The position numbers and the translations under genes are program-made. The notes below the pieces were generated by a model. That model searched no databases, was not told the origin of the DNA, and worked only from the letters and a program-made list of their open reading frames with translations. A stretch of DNA of 64,000 bases from Linepithema humile (lineage: Eukaryota > Arthropoda > Insecta > Hymenoptera > Formicidae): assembly GCF_040581485.1 (NCBI RefSeq), contig NC_090135.1, forward strand, positions 1,302,001-1,366,000, written 5' to 3'. Positions 31,301 through 42,897 of this stretch are shown here, piece by piece (the first letter of the stretch is position 1; every line of letters begins with the position of its first letter).

Positions 31301-34300
31301 TGAAAAACTGTGTGTGATTGTGTCCGGAGCCACCAGAACACGGGTTTTTATACTTTTTCTTTGGGGTAGATCCCTTTGGAAAATCTTAGGTTTTTGGAGC
31401 GGGGATCGAATAGGAATTAGTCTTGCGAAAAAATTTTTAATGTGGGGGAGGATGGCGTCATTTTTAGCTAATAGGATTGGGTTTAGATGATTAGGTTACT
31501 TGAAATGAGATAGGAAGAAAGAGGCCCTAACGAATAAGGAATAGCGTCGTTTCGGGTTCATATATGATGGGGGTAGGTTTTTGAGGTGGCGTAACCCGGT
31601 TGGTGTTAATTAGTATAGGTGGGGTGCATCTCAGTGTCTTAAGATCTGGGTGGGCGTAGTCTTTAGACCATACGATGGAATGATGGGTGGTCTATAGAAG
31701 TGCTTGCCCCGATTCTCGGCTTTCGGATTGGGTGGTTAAGAATCGGTATATAAGTTCGCAAAGCCTTGGGTCACTGATCTAATAAATTTGACAGTTTACG
31801 ACTGTCGCGTGCCCTTGGTGTCGCGTGGAGAGTGCGACTAATGCATCTCGGTTTCCCAGACCTACTAAACACGTGCGCCGTATCAGGTGTCGCGCCTTTT
31901 CGGCATGCGACTGCGGTCATTCCCCGATCGTTACTCGGTAAAACCCTATCTACTAGCTAGAGTTCCCGTAGGTGGAATCCAAGAGTATGACTAGTTGGTG
32001 CCAGTTTTTTCTTTTTATCTCTTACTCTAACCGTCTGGAGTCGGTTAAGGACTCCAGCTACCGCGAAGTTTTGACTTTTACGGTTTTTCTGGCGACGATA
32101 GGCACGCTGAGCGGCCAAGGTATTTTGAAATATCCATGCTATTTTTCTCCGTGAGAAGATTCGAGCTCCTGGTGTCTCATGAGAAAAACAGCTCTGGCGT
32201 TATAATATTTCTTAAGAGTTTTGTTGGTTCCGCGTTTACTAGGTCTGGTATTTAATGAAAAGAAAAGAATCGTGTAGTCTGATCAGGACGTAACACTTGG
32301 TATGCGTTTGTTTTTATTTTATATAAAAATAATAAACGTTTTAAATATTTTTGCATGATAATAATTTGCAAAATTAATACATTATTAATAAGGTTTTATG
32401 TTATATAGGGACACCGATATGAAGAAAAAGAAAAGGCTCTCACATTAACGATGTACAAAACGATGGGGAAGCGTGCATATACTTGTTTACGCGAAGTTTT
32501 TACAGATATTCCCTCGATTAAAACTCTACAGTTAGCGGTACGTAGAATACCTGTGACCACTGGAATAAACCCTTTTATTCTGACACATTTGGAGAAAATA
32601 GCTCCAAATTTGCCATTGAAAGATAAAGTGTGCATTCTAATGTGAGATGAGGTTTCTATTCAATCTTCTGTCACCTATGATATCCGAAAGGATATTATAT
32701 GTGGTCTTGAGGATTGGGGCACCAACCGTACCGCTAAAGTAGCAGATCACGCGTTAGTTTTTATGTTACGTGGTTTAAATTCGGGGTGGAAATTGCCAAT
32801 TTCGTATAGTTTTTGCAGTAAACAAACTAATACCGCGCAGTTATTACGTTGCATTAAGAAACATATTCATGATGTTAACAAAGCAGGCTTTTACATCGTT
32901 AGTACTGTTTGCGATCAAGGGTCAAGCAACGTTGCCGCAATAAAAGAATTATTGTTGCACACTAATATTAAACGAAGATTGGAAAATAGGACTGAAAGTA
33001 CGTATTAATATTTGATAGTATATAATAGTTATAGGTAATAATATTTTAATATTAAATTGTAATTATTAACTGTTAACAGGTGAAACTTTCGAAGTGGATG
33101 GTGTGGAAATCGTTCCATTGTACGATTATCCGCACTTAATCAAAGGTGTGAGAAACAATTTATTAATGAAAAACTTGTTAATAAATAAAAAGGAACACTG
33201 CTTCCGTGGCATCGTGGGATATAGTGAAGACTGCATGGCAAATGGACAGGACCATGAACACCATTCGACCGCAATTAAAGAAACTAACTGAAGAACATAT
33301 TTTAGAAAAGAAAATTAAGAAGATGCGTGTTAAATACGCGACTCAAGTGTTAAGCGGGACAGTTGCGAGTTACATTGAAACGTTAGCTAGATCGAAGTGT
33401 GAGTACAGCAATAATTAAAAGCAATAAAGATATATGTATTCGTAGTAGAAGCAATTTAGTGTTTTTTTACATTAATTTTTTTACATTAATGTTTGTTACA
33501 GGTACCGTATTAATAGACAACAAAGAAAAGAAAATAAATGAGGAAGAAGGACTTGCGACAGCGAAGGCGGTGAACTTTTTCAACAATCTTTTTGACTCAA
33601 CAAATAGTTGCGATAAAGTGAAGGATGACAATTGTGAATTGCGGTGTCCAGTAGTTGAGAACAGTGTACATCATGCGTTCTGGGTGAGTGCAAAAGAAAC
33701 ATTAGGAAATATGGTTTTTATAGAAAAAACATCGCGGAAAATTGTCAACACAGTGCGAAGTATAAAAAATTGGTATTTTACTATTAATAACTTTCAAAAA
33801 TTATGGAAAATTGTTCATGTTAAATTTAATTTTAATAAATTATATACGCGATATTGTAATCAAGATCCGTTAGAAAATTTTTTTGGTCAAATTAGAAGTC
33901 ACGCTGTTCGTCATACCAATCCGACACCTGCACAGTTTAAAGAATCGTTCATCACTTTATTGGTGAGCAACATGAAGTCTATTAAAATCATTGGCGGTAA
34001 TTGCGAAATCGCTAATGATGGCTTCATGTTGTTTTCATTAGAAGAGTGTTTGAAAAGTGATGCTTCAAATGTTCAGGTGCATGATGTTCGCAACGATGAT
34101 TGTGATGACGAACCCGTGGAATTTATTACTGATAAAAATGTTTCGGAAAATTCTATTGTAACATTATTGTTTGAAAAATTAGAAGAAATTAATGTAACTA
34201 TTTTAAAAGAAATTAATTTTTGTTTGGAATGTGAGGAAAGTTTTAAAAATAGTAATTTTCCAATTTGTATTAGACAAATAATATGCACTATAAATAAGTT

Positions 34301-34418
34301 GTTAAAAACGCGAGCCCACCAAAAAAATATTTTAAAAGTAATTATTAAACATTTTGAAAAGTGGAATATTAATTTGGATTGGCATGAATGTATAGAACAT
34401 CATAATAGTATTTTTTAA
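28370..34418 (+). pseudogene. P element 1 transposase, THAP-domain, disrupted
   Basis: Exon 1 (28370-28493) and exon 2 (from 28723) together make a C2CH THAP zinc finger (CCVPGC ... CTEHF), the DNA-binding domain of P transposases. Exon 2 then has an asparagine/glutamate repeat (NNVEFE several times) and a frameshift near 29258. After the LTR insertion, an exon from 32409 encodes EKALTLTMYKTMGK and ends at a TGA (32643-32645). Beyond it the frame continues with DEVSIQSS and a CDQGSSN segment, matching RNase-H-like catalytic regions. A frameshift lies near 33205, before SWDIVKTAWQMD. The last exon (about 33502-34418) includes DPLENFFGQIRSH, a P-transposase hallmark. Several lesions mean it cannot be active. 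Confidence 0.88.
30535..32295 (+). mobile_element. Solo LTR inserted in P element 1
   Basis: It is bounded by TGTTACGTCCTGAT and its exact complement ATCAGGACGTAACA, with a 4-bp CTTG duplication (30531-30534, 32296-32299). It has GGTATATAAG (TATA) near 31745-31754 and AATAAA near 31780, the expected LTR promoter and poly(A) arrangement on the plus strand. No internal gag/pol is present. At 1761 bp it is long for an LTR. The family is probably Ty3-like but not certain. Confidence 0.78.
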
Positions 34419-35226
34419 ATAATAGTACGTGTAATAGCGATAAAAACTTTAGTATGGTGGTGCAAAAAAAAAATTGTTTAATATCAGATATTAATCAGAT
34501 TGAATATTTATTGTTAATATGAATTAAAAAATTGTAAAATTGTTATATATTTATAAGTATAAAATTGGTATGAAATATAAGTGTGTAATTAGAAAGATGA
34601 ATTAGGTAGGATTTTTCTACTCTGAATCATCTGCCTGAAGAAGTCATGCTTTCCTTGTGGGCATTATCCGGGAAGGCGTGCCTTCAGGTATTGGCAGTGG
34701 TGGTTGTGGTTGATGATCTCAGAGGAAAGATCGGCTTCTTTGCGGTAGCGGGATATGCCGATCTGAGAAGAACTTTAGCTGTATGATGTATGAATGTGGC
34801 ATGTATGAATTATGTTTTATTTACAGTTGTATTATTATTGTATTATTTTTGTTAGGTATGAGTGATGCATGTTGAGATGCTGTGGTGCATGTAATTATAC
34901 ATGCTTTGCATCTCATTTTTTAACCACACCGGATATTTAATAAATATCTATCCGACAGTCCGCAGTCTGTTAAGTGGGACGGAAAAATGAGCTGCATTGC
35001 ATTTTTATGTATTATAAATTTGTTATTTTTGTAATGTTGTATTAAAAATTACAAAATATTAAATTAATTGTTTTAAAGCTAAGTAATTATATATATATAA
35101 TATTATACATATAAAATTTATATAACAAATAAATGTTATAAAAACTAAGAATAATGTCTCTCAATTTTACTATAATTAATAATAATCATAATTAATAATA
35201 ATAATGAGTCAGTAATCAGTACAGAA

Positions 35227-35267
<41 letters not shown>

Positions 35268-35382
35268 TTATATGTTCCCGCGCGTCCCGTCAGTTCCTTA
35301 TTTTCGATGGTACAAGGTATGGTGGCGCTGAAACCGGTCCCCCCATTTTAGCAAGAGCGAGTGTCGACCCCCTGGTAGTAAC

Positions 35383-35403
35383 CAGACAGTTCCTTATTCC
35401 AGC
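35383..35403. other. Unit C 5' UTR sliver between two P insertions
   Basis: Only CAGACAGTTCCTTATTCCAGC of unit C lies between the target duplications of the two P elements. The same words occur uninterrupted in unit A at about 8890-8912. Confidence 0.85.
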
Positions 35404-35635
35404 GACATATCCATTGACGTATGAATATCTGGACGGAGCCCACAGGCGCGGGGAGTGAACATTTTAGGGGAGGAGGGGGCCGCCATATTGTCTGGCGACA
35501 TTAGTCCTGCCATCTATGAGTAGACTAAGGAAACAACTGTGTTTTCGTCTGTTCGTCCAGTGCTCCAGTTTCTGTGTGACGTGACACGTGTATTGTGTGT
35601 ACAAAAAAGTTATCTTAAAAAATAAATTTACAAAA

Positions 35636-38600
35636 ATGCCGCTTTGTATTGCAATCGGTTGTTGCAATAAAAGCTACCGGAAAAGCAAAGAGCAAATTAA
35701 TATTGAAAAAAATATTGAAATAACATTTCACCGGTAAGTATACTGTATATTTGTAACCTACAAAATAAAATTTGCTCCGGTTTTATATATTGAAATAAAG
35801 TAAAATTTAATGAAAATGTTTTTGCTGTTTGAGCGTCGAACAATCTCGTCGATTCATATAAATAATTTAGATTCTTTGTATTCATTATACATTATCCGTC
35901 TTTCGAGTTGTTTGTCTCTAACGCAAATATAGGCTTATTGACGGAAGCTCCTCGCGTGAACCGCGTGAACGCTGTTTTTACACACGGACTTAGGTAGATT
36001 GAAGCGTTCTTGGGGCGCATTCCTGCGGATCGGGGGGGTGTCAGGACACTGCCGCGATCCGCCGAATGCCGTGCTCGCTCTCTTGTGCGAAAAGCCACGA
36101 CGCGAGTAAGCGGCGAGCAGCGATAACTTTGAAAATTCTTATTGAAGCAATTAATAGACTTGCGACTTCTATTTTATAAAATCGCGATAGCGTATCTAGT
36201 CAAAAAATAGTACTCAAAATATTAGACAAGCTAGTGATTGTAAAATTGAATCAGTGCGTGCGTGCGTAAATATAAGGTGCCGACGGTGCGCGTGTTCTGT
36301 ACGCTCCGCGAGCCATCAACTACCTGAACTCCAACCTTTGAGATTATGCTAAGGCAAGAACGCTACAGCTTGAAAATATTATTTCAAATACTTAGCTATA
36401 ATTTCAATACGCGATATATTACATATTAATGTTATATTTTTATATATTTAATTTTATAAATTTACATGTCATAACATTTTTCAAATGTACCTTGCATGCT
36501 ACTATTTATTTTATATACAATTTAGTTGATATGTGTTTTATTAGATTTCCACAAGATGAATCAAAAAAATTAATTTGGGCTAAAGTTATGGGCCTTCAGG
36601 TGGAACGTTTACCCAAGTCTCCTCATTTATGCTCGTTGCATTTTTCGGACGATGACTTTGATCGCAGTTCTCAGACGCGAATAAGATTGAGAGAAAATGC
36701 CATTCCAATTGTAAATATCGTTTTATATTTGAATTATATTATCTTATTTATGTTAATATAATTCTGCTTGAAAAGTTTATTCGAGATCACATAATTGATA
36801 TATTAAAATCTATCAAAAAATCTTTAGATTATTATTATATAGAGCAGTTATGATATAAAATTTATGGATAAATGTACACTGCCGCTTCAAAGTATCAGAT
36901 CACCTACCGAAAATATTCGCTAATTTCAAATATCAATAACTCAATGTCTAATTATCGTACAGAGATGAAAAAAATGCAAATCAAAAAGGAAACTCCCAGC
37001 TTTCCAGTCGCGTTGATGAGCTCATGCAGATGTCACCTTGTCATTGTGTTAATTTACTAACGTAATTTTTTGTAATTTTTTTTTACTATTTTAAACAGCT
37101 CCCGCTTTTGTGAAACTAATCGCACATGAAAATTAGAAAAAGCATTTGAAAGCTTGTAGTTTCAGCTTTAATTTCGAGTATTAAGATTTTGTTTACAATC
37201 TTTTTTGTATATTTATTTTTTTTGTGCAAAAGTGCGGTATTTTTATAATATCTCTTATTTCGAAAACTGGACGCTTACGTCGAAAGGGAAAAAAGTTGCG
37301 TCTTGCAGTTATCTAGCGGCTGGAATTTATATTTCAAATTTTTTGGAGCAACTTTTTTTTCGCGTATTTTTTGTCCATCTCTATTTTTTTACACATGGTC
37401 AAAATTTAATTTTTGATAAATAATATTAAACAATATAAAAAATATTTATATATTTATTATTAATATTACAAATACATACATTCTTAACAAAATACATTTT
37501 TTAAATATTTTATGATTAGACAAATTAATATCTTATAATAAGAAAATTAGTATACATTTTAGTTTTATAAAATTGATAATTTTCATGTGCGATTAGTTTC
37601 ACAAAAACGGGAGCTGTTTGAAATAGTAAAAAAAATTACAAAAAACTACGTTAGTAAATTAACACAATGCAGTGACAAGGTGACATATCTGCATGAGCTC
37701 ATCAACGCGACTGGAAAGCTGAGAGTCTCCTTTTTGATTTGCATTTTTTTCACCTCTGTACGATAATTAGACTTGAGTTATTGATATTTAAAATTAGCGA
37801 ATATTTTCGGTAGGCAATCTGATATTTTTGAGCGGCAGTGTATATATTAAAATAAATTTTATATTTACAGTCAAATATTTCAAAAGTTGCGGGTGCAGAA
37901 GAAGTCTCTTTGTCAAGTAATACATTGTCAGCTACTGTGTCAGCTACATCAACAGAGTCAGTGCACGAGGATGATTTGACTGTGAGTACTTTTCTCGAGC
38001 ATAAGATTAATTTTATTTAACTAATTGCAATAAATAAAATTTTAAATATTATGTACAATTACAGTGCGAGCCGGAAATGCAAATAAGCAGAGAAGAAGTC
38101 GAAGACAGCGATACGATGACATTAAAAAGAAAAAGAGAAGAGTCTACTTCAGTTGATAATGCGTATACCGAGCGACTGGAGGATACACCACGGAAAAAAT
38201 TACTGCGCAAAACGTTAATGAATCAGAAGAAATATTATGAAAGGCAAGTGCAAACGTTGAAACAAAAAAATAAGCGGCAAGAGAAACGGATCGCGCAATT
38301 AAATACAGTTCTAAAAGAACTGAAACAAAAAAGTTTATTAGCAGACGAACATGCCGATATTCTAAAAACAATAGGTAAGAGTAATATACATTTGTTAAAG
38401 CGTTTAACAGCAAAAAGTAAAATATCAAAAAACAAAAAAAAATTTCTTTCTAAAGAATATTCTCCTGAGCTTCGAAAATTTGCTTTGAGCTTGCATTATT
38501 ACTCACCTAAAGCATACAACTATGTACGCACACATTTCAATTCATGTCTTCCACACCCAAAATCAATTAGTAAGTGGTACAAATCAATTAATGGAAATCC

Positions 38601-40473
38601 CGGTTTTATGCAAGAAGCATTAAATAGTATTACTGAACGAGTAAAAGCTGCAGATTATCCACTATTAGGCACTTTAATTTTTGATGAATGTCGATTAGAC
38701 AACACATTGAATACGATGGTAAAAATTATAGTGGTTACGTTGATTTTGGGGATGGAATTATAAACGACAATACTAGCATTGCCAAAGATGTTTTGGTTTT
38801 TCTTTTTGTATGTATGAATGCTGCATGGAAAGTACCCGTGGGCTATTGTTTTATTAATGGAATAACGGCAGATCAAAAAAGTGGTTTGATTAATCAATGC
38901 ATTTGCTTGCTGCATGATACTGGTGTGAAAGTGATTGGATTGACTTTTGATGGTGCTACCACAAATTTATCTACGGCAAAAAAATTACAATGTAATTTAA
39001 TGCCAAATTCTTTACAGACTTGGTTTCCTCATCCAGTTACAAATGACAAAATATTTATTTTTCCTGATCCATGTCATATGATAAAGCTTATTCGCAACTT
39101 GTTTGGAGATATGAAATTAATTATTGATGGATCAAACCAACATATCAAATGGCAGTACATTTCAGATTTACATGATCTACAAAGACAAGAAAGTTTACAT
39201 TTAGGAAATAAGTTACGGTCAGCACATATTCAATATAAAAAACAGAAAATGAAAGTTCGTTTTGCTACGGTTATTTAGTAAATCTGTTGCTCAAGCACTT
39301 CAACTTTGTAAAGAAAACTTATGTCTTCAACAGTTTCAAGATTGTTCAGCAACAATAGAATTTTTATTAAAATTTAATGATTTATTTGACATTTTTAATT
39401 CAAAAAATATGAATCAGTTTAATTATAAACAACCTATTAACTCTTGGAATTATACAAAAATAATGGACAAATTAGAAGAATGTAAAACTTATATTTTGAA
39501 TTTAAAATTGCAAAATGGGACTCCAATTATTGATTCTGTAAGAAAAACGGGGCTTGTTGGATTTTTGATATGTATCGAGAGTTTAAAAGGCTTATACAAT
39601 GAAGTTTGTGAGAAGCAGAAGCTTTTGAAATATATTCCAACATACAAAATAAGTCAAGATCACATTGAATTATTTTTTAGTTGCATTAGATCCAAGGGAG
39701 GTTACAATAATAATCCAACAAGTCGCCAGTTTAAGGCAGCTATTAAAAAATTGCTAATTCATTCCGAAATTCGAGATTCGGGCTCTGGTAATTGTATACC
39801 TCTTGAAAACATAGCAATTTTACACGTAACTTTTTCCCAAAATAGTGAACAAATAATCAATGCTTCAACTCCGTTACAATCATTAAATGATGATCTATAA
39901 TTAAACTGTAATGTGACTGCAGACATTATAGAAGATCACGGGTACTTTCCAGACATTCGTAGAATCACCGAATTTTCGTCAAGAATTATTGTATATATTG
40001 CTGGATTTGTCGTAAGACATCTTAAAAAATCATTATATTGCGAAGAATGTGTTCATGCGTTAACTTCAGATGATAAAAATAATGACAACTCTATTTTGAT
40101 ACAATTCAAAAGCTGCGGGCATTTACAATGCCCATCGTCTAGTGTAACGAAAATTTGTCACGAAGCAGAAAGAATTATCCGCTTTGCGTTAGCAGAAAGT
40201 GGAGGAAAATTTATGAAAAAAAAATTTACAGATTCTTATCTTGTAAATTCAGTACTTCGGAAATTTACTGACTCCAATAATTTATTTAGTAATTTAAATG
40301 AACATTCACATGATAAAAATGCTTTGGAAAACCATATAGTACATTTGACAAAAGCAATTGCTGCCAAATATATTAAAGTTAGATTACATCATATTTGCAA
40401 AGAAGCTATGGAAGATAATAAACAAAGTAAAAGACACTTTCGCAATAAATTAACTTTGTTCCAAGGACAATAG
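35636..40473 (+). pseudogene. P element 2 transposase, THAP9-like, lightly damaged
   Basis: Exon 1 is 35636-35733 and exon 2 36545-36710; together they form the THAP finger (MPLCIAIGCCNKS ... CSLHF). Exon 3 is 37871-37981 and exon 4 starts at 38065. Exon 4 has a basic coiled coil (RRKTL..., KQKNKRQEKRIAQL), then FALSLHYYSPKAYNYV. Near 38688 a one-base loss breaks FDE|MSIRQHIEYDG, the first catalytic aspartate region. LTFDGATTN follows as the second. A further frameshift lies near 39258 and a TAA at 39898-39900. Downstream, DHIELFFSCIRSKGGYNNNP corresponds to the DPLENFFGQIRS block. The C-terminus reads CEECVHAL...CGHLQCPS. The gene is close to intact compared with P element 1. Confidence 0.9.
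36877..37840. mobile_element. Tc1/mariner-type foldback element (964 bp) in a P-element intron
   Basis: Ends CACTGCCGCT/AGCGGCAGTG are flanked by TA (36875-36876, 37841-37842). The inverted arms are about 260 bp (36877-37134, 37577-37840) with roughly a dozen differences. The core of about 440 bp is AT-rich and non-coding. It sits in the intron between exons 2 and 3 of the transposase. Confidence 0.88.
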
Positions 40474-40533
40474 TATTTCAAATTACTCTATCTTATTTTT
40501 TAATTTTTAATTGACGACTGTATACTATATCTC

Positions 40534-42589
40534 TTCCGATATTTACTGCAAGTACTGGAAATCTATAGTTTACGTCATGTACTGTGACGTGACGCTTTTC
40601 GAGCGCCGTCACAAGGGCGATAGCCCGGCCGAGGGAGCAAGGAGCCCTGGTGTTGCTCCTCGCGTGGAGAGAGCAACCCGCGAGACTCCACAATTTTTGC
40701 GCGTCGTTTGTATTGTAATTCCTGTTTTTGTACCGTAATACCGTTCTTGAGTTGTAAGGCGAGACCCCGTGCGGGCGGCGTTGCGTGTTTTGTGCCTCAG
40801 GGCGAAGACAGCATCGCCAGGGAAGCCGGACACCGGGGGATCATCCGCAGGGGCCACGCGTTAGTGACCCCACGAAAAAGGTCAGGTACCACGATTCCGT
40901 CGCCTCCGCCATCCAAGCCCTATCTAACTCCGCTTTGGTTTCAGCCACAAAGTCAAAAGCAACACAAAGACACGCAGCAGCGGACCTCGCCCGGCTGCAG
41001 ACGGCTTCGAGGACCCCGAAGATGCTGCACCCGGAAGGACCGGAGTATGACCCGGCCAGCCTAACCAGTCTCTTCCGGGAACATCGACTTACCGACACGT
41101 TATCAGCCGAAAGACTTGAGGAAACCACAGTGAGCGGAAGGGGGCGCCCTGGATGAACTGTGGGCGGTTCTCAGGGGCCCCCCTTTTCGGAAAATCGGCA
41201 GGATGCGCAGGAAGGCGACGCGAATCTGGAAGGACCTAGAGGCAGAGCCGAGAAGAGTCACTGTTCGGTGTGACACAAGTGCGCGAGGACGACATCAGGG
41301 ATTCAGCCCGACGACACCGAAGACGCCAAGGACGTCCAATCGTTGTAAGCCGCCTCTCGGGTAGCCGTAGAGTTCCGTCCGGTGATGGCTGGTAGCGTGA
41401 GTTCGTTTAATATGTAGTGTCTCTCACATTAACCGTAGTGTTTGATATCGTGAGCGCTCAATTACGCTCAATTACCGCATGTCCAGCCGGCCCCGGATAT
41501 CGCGTAACAGTCTCTCTGTCTTGTGGGAATTCAGCGCCGACAGTCTTTTCTCGTTGCCGTTTCGTTACCGTTCGTTTAGTTACCGTACCGTCCTGCCGTT
41601 ACCGTCTTTTAAAAGAAAAGAAAAACCGATTGCTACCGTTTTCTTGCGATACCGCTCCGTTACCGTTTGCCGCGTTATCACCGTACCGGAAGTACCGTGA
41701 ATGTCTGCGGGCGGATTTTGATCCGGGAACGTTCTCCGCGAGATTGCGGTTACCGCCAAGTTCGCGTCTCGGCGAGAAACGGGAAAGCCCGCGAAAAATA
41801 GCCGTTCCGCGACATCTCAGTCCTGGCCGTTAGGCCCCCGTCGCTTAAAGTCTGTTTACTTGGCCTTTATTTGGCCTTCACCGGCCGTATCGAATGATCA
41901 GAGTATAAGTCCCGTGTTTACCGGATAGAGTCGGATCAGCGGCGAACTATCGTGATCGCATCTCCGTGATTTCGCGTATTTGTCTAACTTTATTCTTGTT
42001 ATCGAGTAATTGGGCGAATGGCCCTGCTACCGCATTGAACCGTCTCCGCCGTATCGGCTCAGGCCGAACGCTGCACATCTTTACCCTTGTAAGCCAAATT
42101 ATGGAAATACATTATTGTTAACTATTAAGTATTGAGTTGTCCTTGTGTTCGCCTCTCACTCCAGATATCTACGTTAAGTAAAAGAACTGCGCCCCTCTGC
42201 CATACTGAGCGGGGAGCGGCCGAGCAAATTTTGAGAACTATTAAAGTTACCGATACCGCGGTGCGATTATTCGCACCTGGCGCCCATTTCCGGTTACCGT
42301 TATCGCGTGAGTTACCTTGCTCCCGAATTGTGTGGAGTACCGCGAGTTACCGAATCGTGCAGTTATTGCCGATTTCGCGAGTTACCTTGCTCCCGACGAG
42401 CGTGGAGTACCGCGAGTTACCGAATTAAGCATCTGTTTCTGATACCGTAAGTTACCGAGTCGAGCAGTTATTGCCGATGCCTCGAGTACCGATTTCCATT
42501 GGGCGTGCTCCCTCGGATCTGGCGTGATTCCGAGCTAGTTCACGTCGCAGTACACTATCAATTTTTAATACTTGCAGTGAATATCGGAA
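40534..42589. mobile_element. GC-rich block bounded by imperfect inverted repeats, unidentified
   Basis: The block lies between the transposase stop and the 3' end of P element 2. Arms TTCCGATATTTACTGCAAGT (40534-40553) and the complement at 42570-42589 pair, and further inside TGTACTG-T-GACGTGA (40578 on) pairs with 42540-42554. The interior is CpG-rich with many TACCG/TTACCG words at 41560-42480. I find no target duplication and no recognisable protein, so insertion versus native P sequence is open. Confidence 0.4.
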
Positions 42590-42897
42590 CAGCCTGTATC
42601 TCTAATAATATTGTATCAATTTAATTATCTAATGCTTGTATCTATCAATTTAAATATTGTAATAAAAATTATTTTATTTTACAAAAAAATATTATTTTGA
42701 ACGATTAAAACCAGTCTCACTTCCTTTCCTTTAATTCAATAATACAATTCTTTCTATCAATTCATGTTGAATTTCAAACAGAGCGCCAAAATGTCGCCAG
42801 ACAATATGGCCGATCCCCCGCCCCGCTAATGTCGATCCCCTCGCCTAAAATCCGACCTTACGCTCCGTCCAGATATTCATACGTCAATGGACATATC

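Larger units (their letters stand above)
27921..35374. mobile_element. P-superfamily transposon 1 (THAP transposase)
   Basis: Ends are CAGGGGGTCG-T-CACTC and its complement with one mismatch (27921-27936, 35359-35374). A perfect 8-bp duplication GTAGTAAC flanks it (27913-27920, 35375-35382). CA ends and 8-bp duplications are diagnostic of P elements. Inside is a broken THAP-type transposase and a 1.76-kb solo LTR. The region 34620-34990, beyond the gene, is dense in short inverted repeats, perhaps subterminal binding sites. Confidence 0.95.
35412..42889. mobile_element. P-superfamily transposon 2 (THAP transposase)
   Basis: The 28-bp terminal repeats are perfect (35412-35439 and 42862-42889, starting CATTGACGTATGAATATCTG). 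An 8-bp duplication GACATATC flanks it (35404-35411, 42890-42897). Subterminal 21-bp inverted repeats lie at 35482-35502 and 42790-42810 (GCCATATTGTCTGGCGAC...). It carries a THAP transposase gene, a Tc1-like foldback element and a GC-rich block. Confidence 0.96.

Noticed and set aside
30528..32154. Plus-strand ORFs such as 30528-30803 and 31060-31272
   Set aside because: They lie wholly inside the solo LTR, start at or before its boundary, and show no protein-like features.
28370..40473. Host THAP-domain genes
   Set aside because: Both are enclosed by P-type TIRs with 8-bp duplications and continue into transposase domains.
40708..42428. Open frames in the GC-rich block of P element 2
   Set aside because: Low-complexity arginine/serine-rich translations of TACCG repeats; no family and no splice context.
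40578..42554. Solo LTR with TGTACTG...CAGTACA ends
   Set aside because: No target duplication (GTCA against CTAT), and the inverted similarity extends beyond these bases on both sides.
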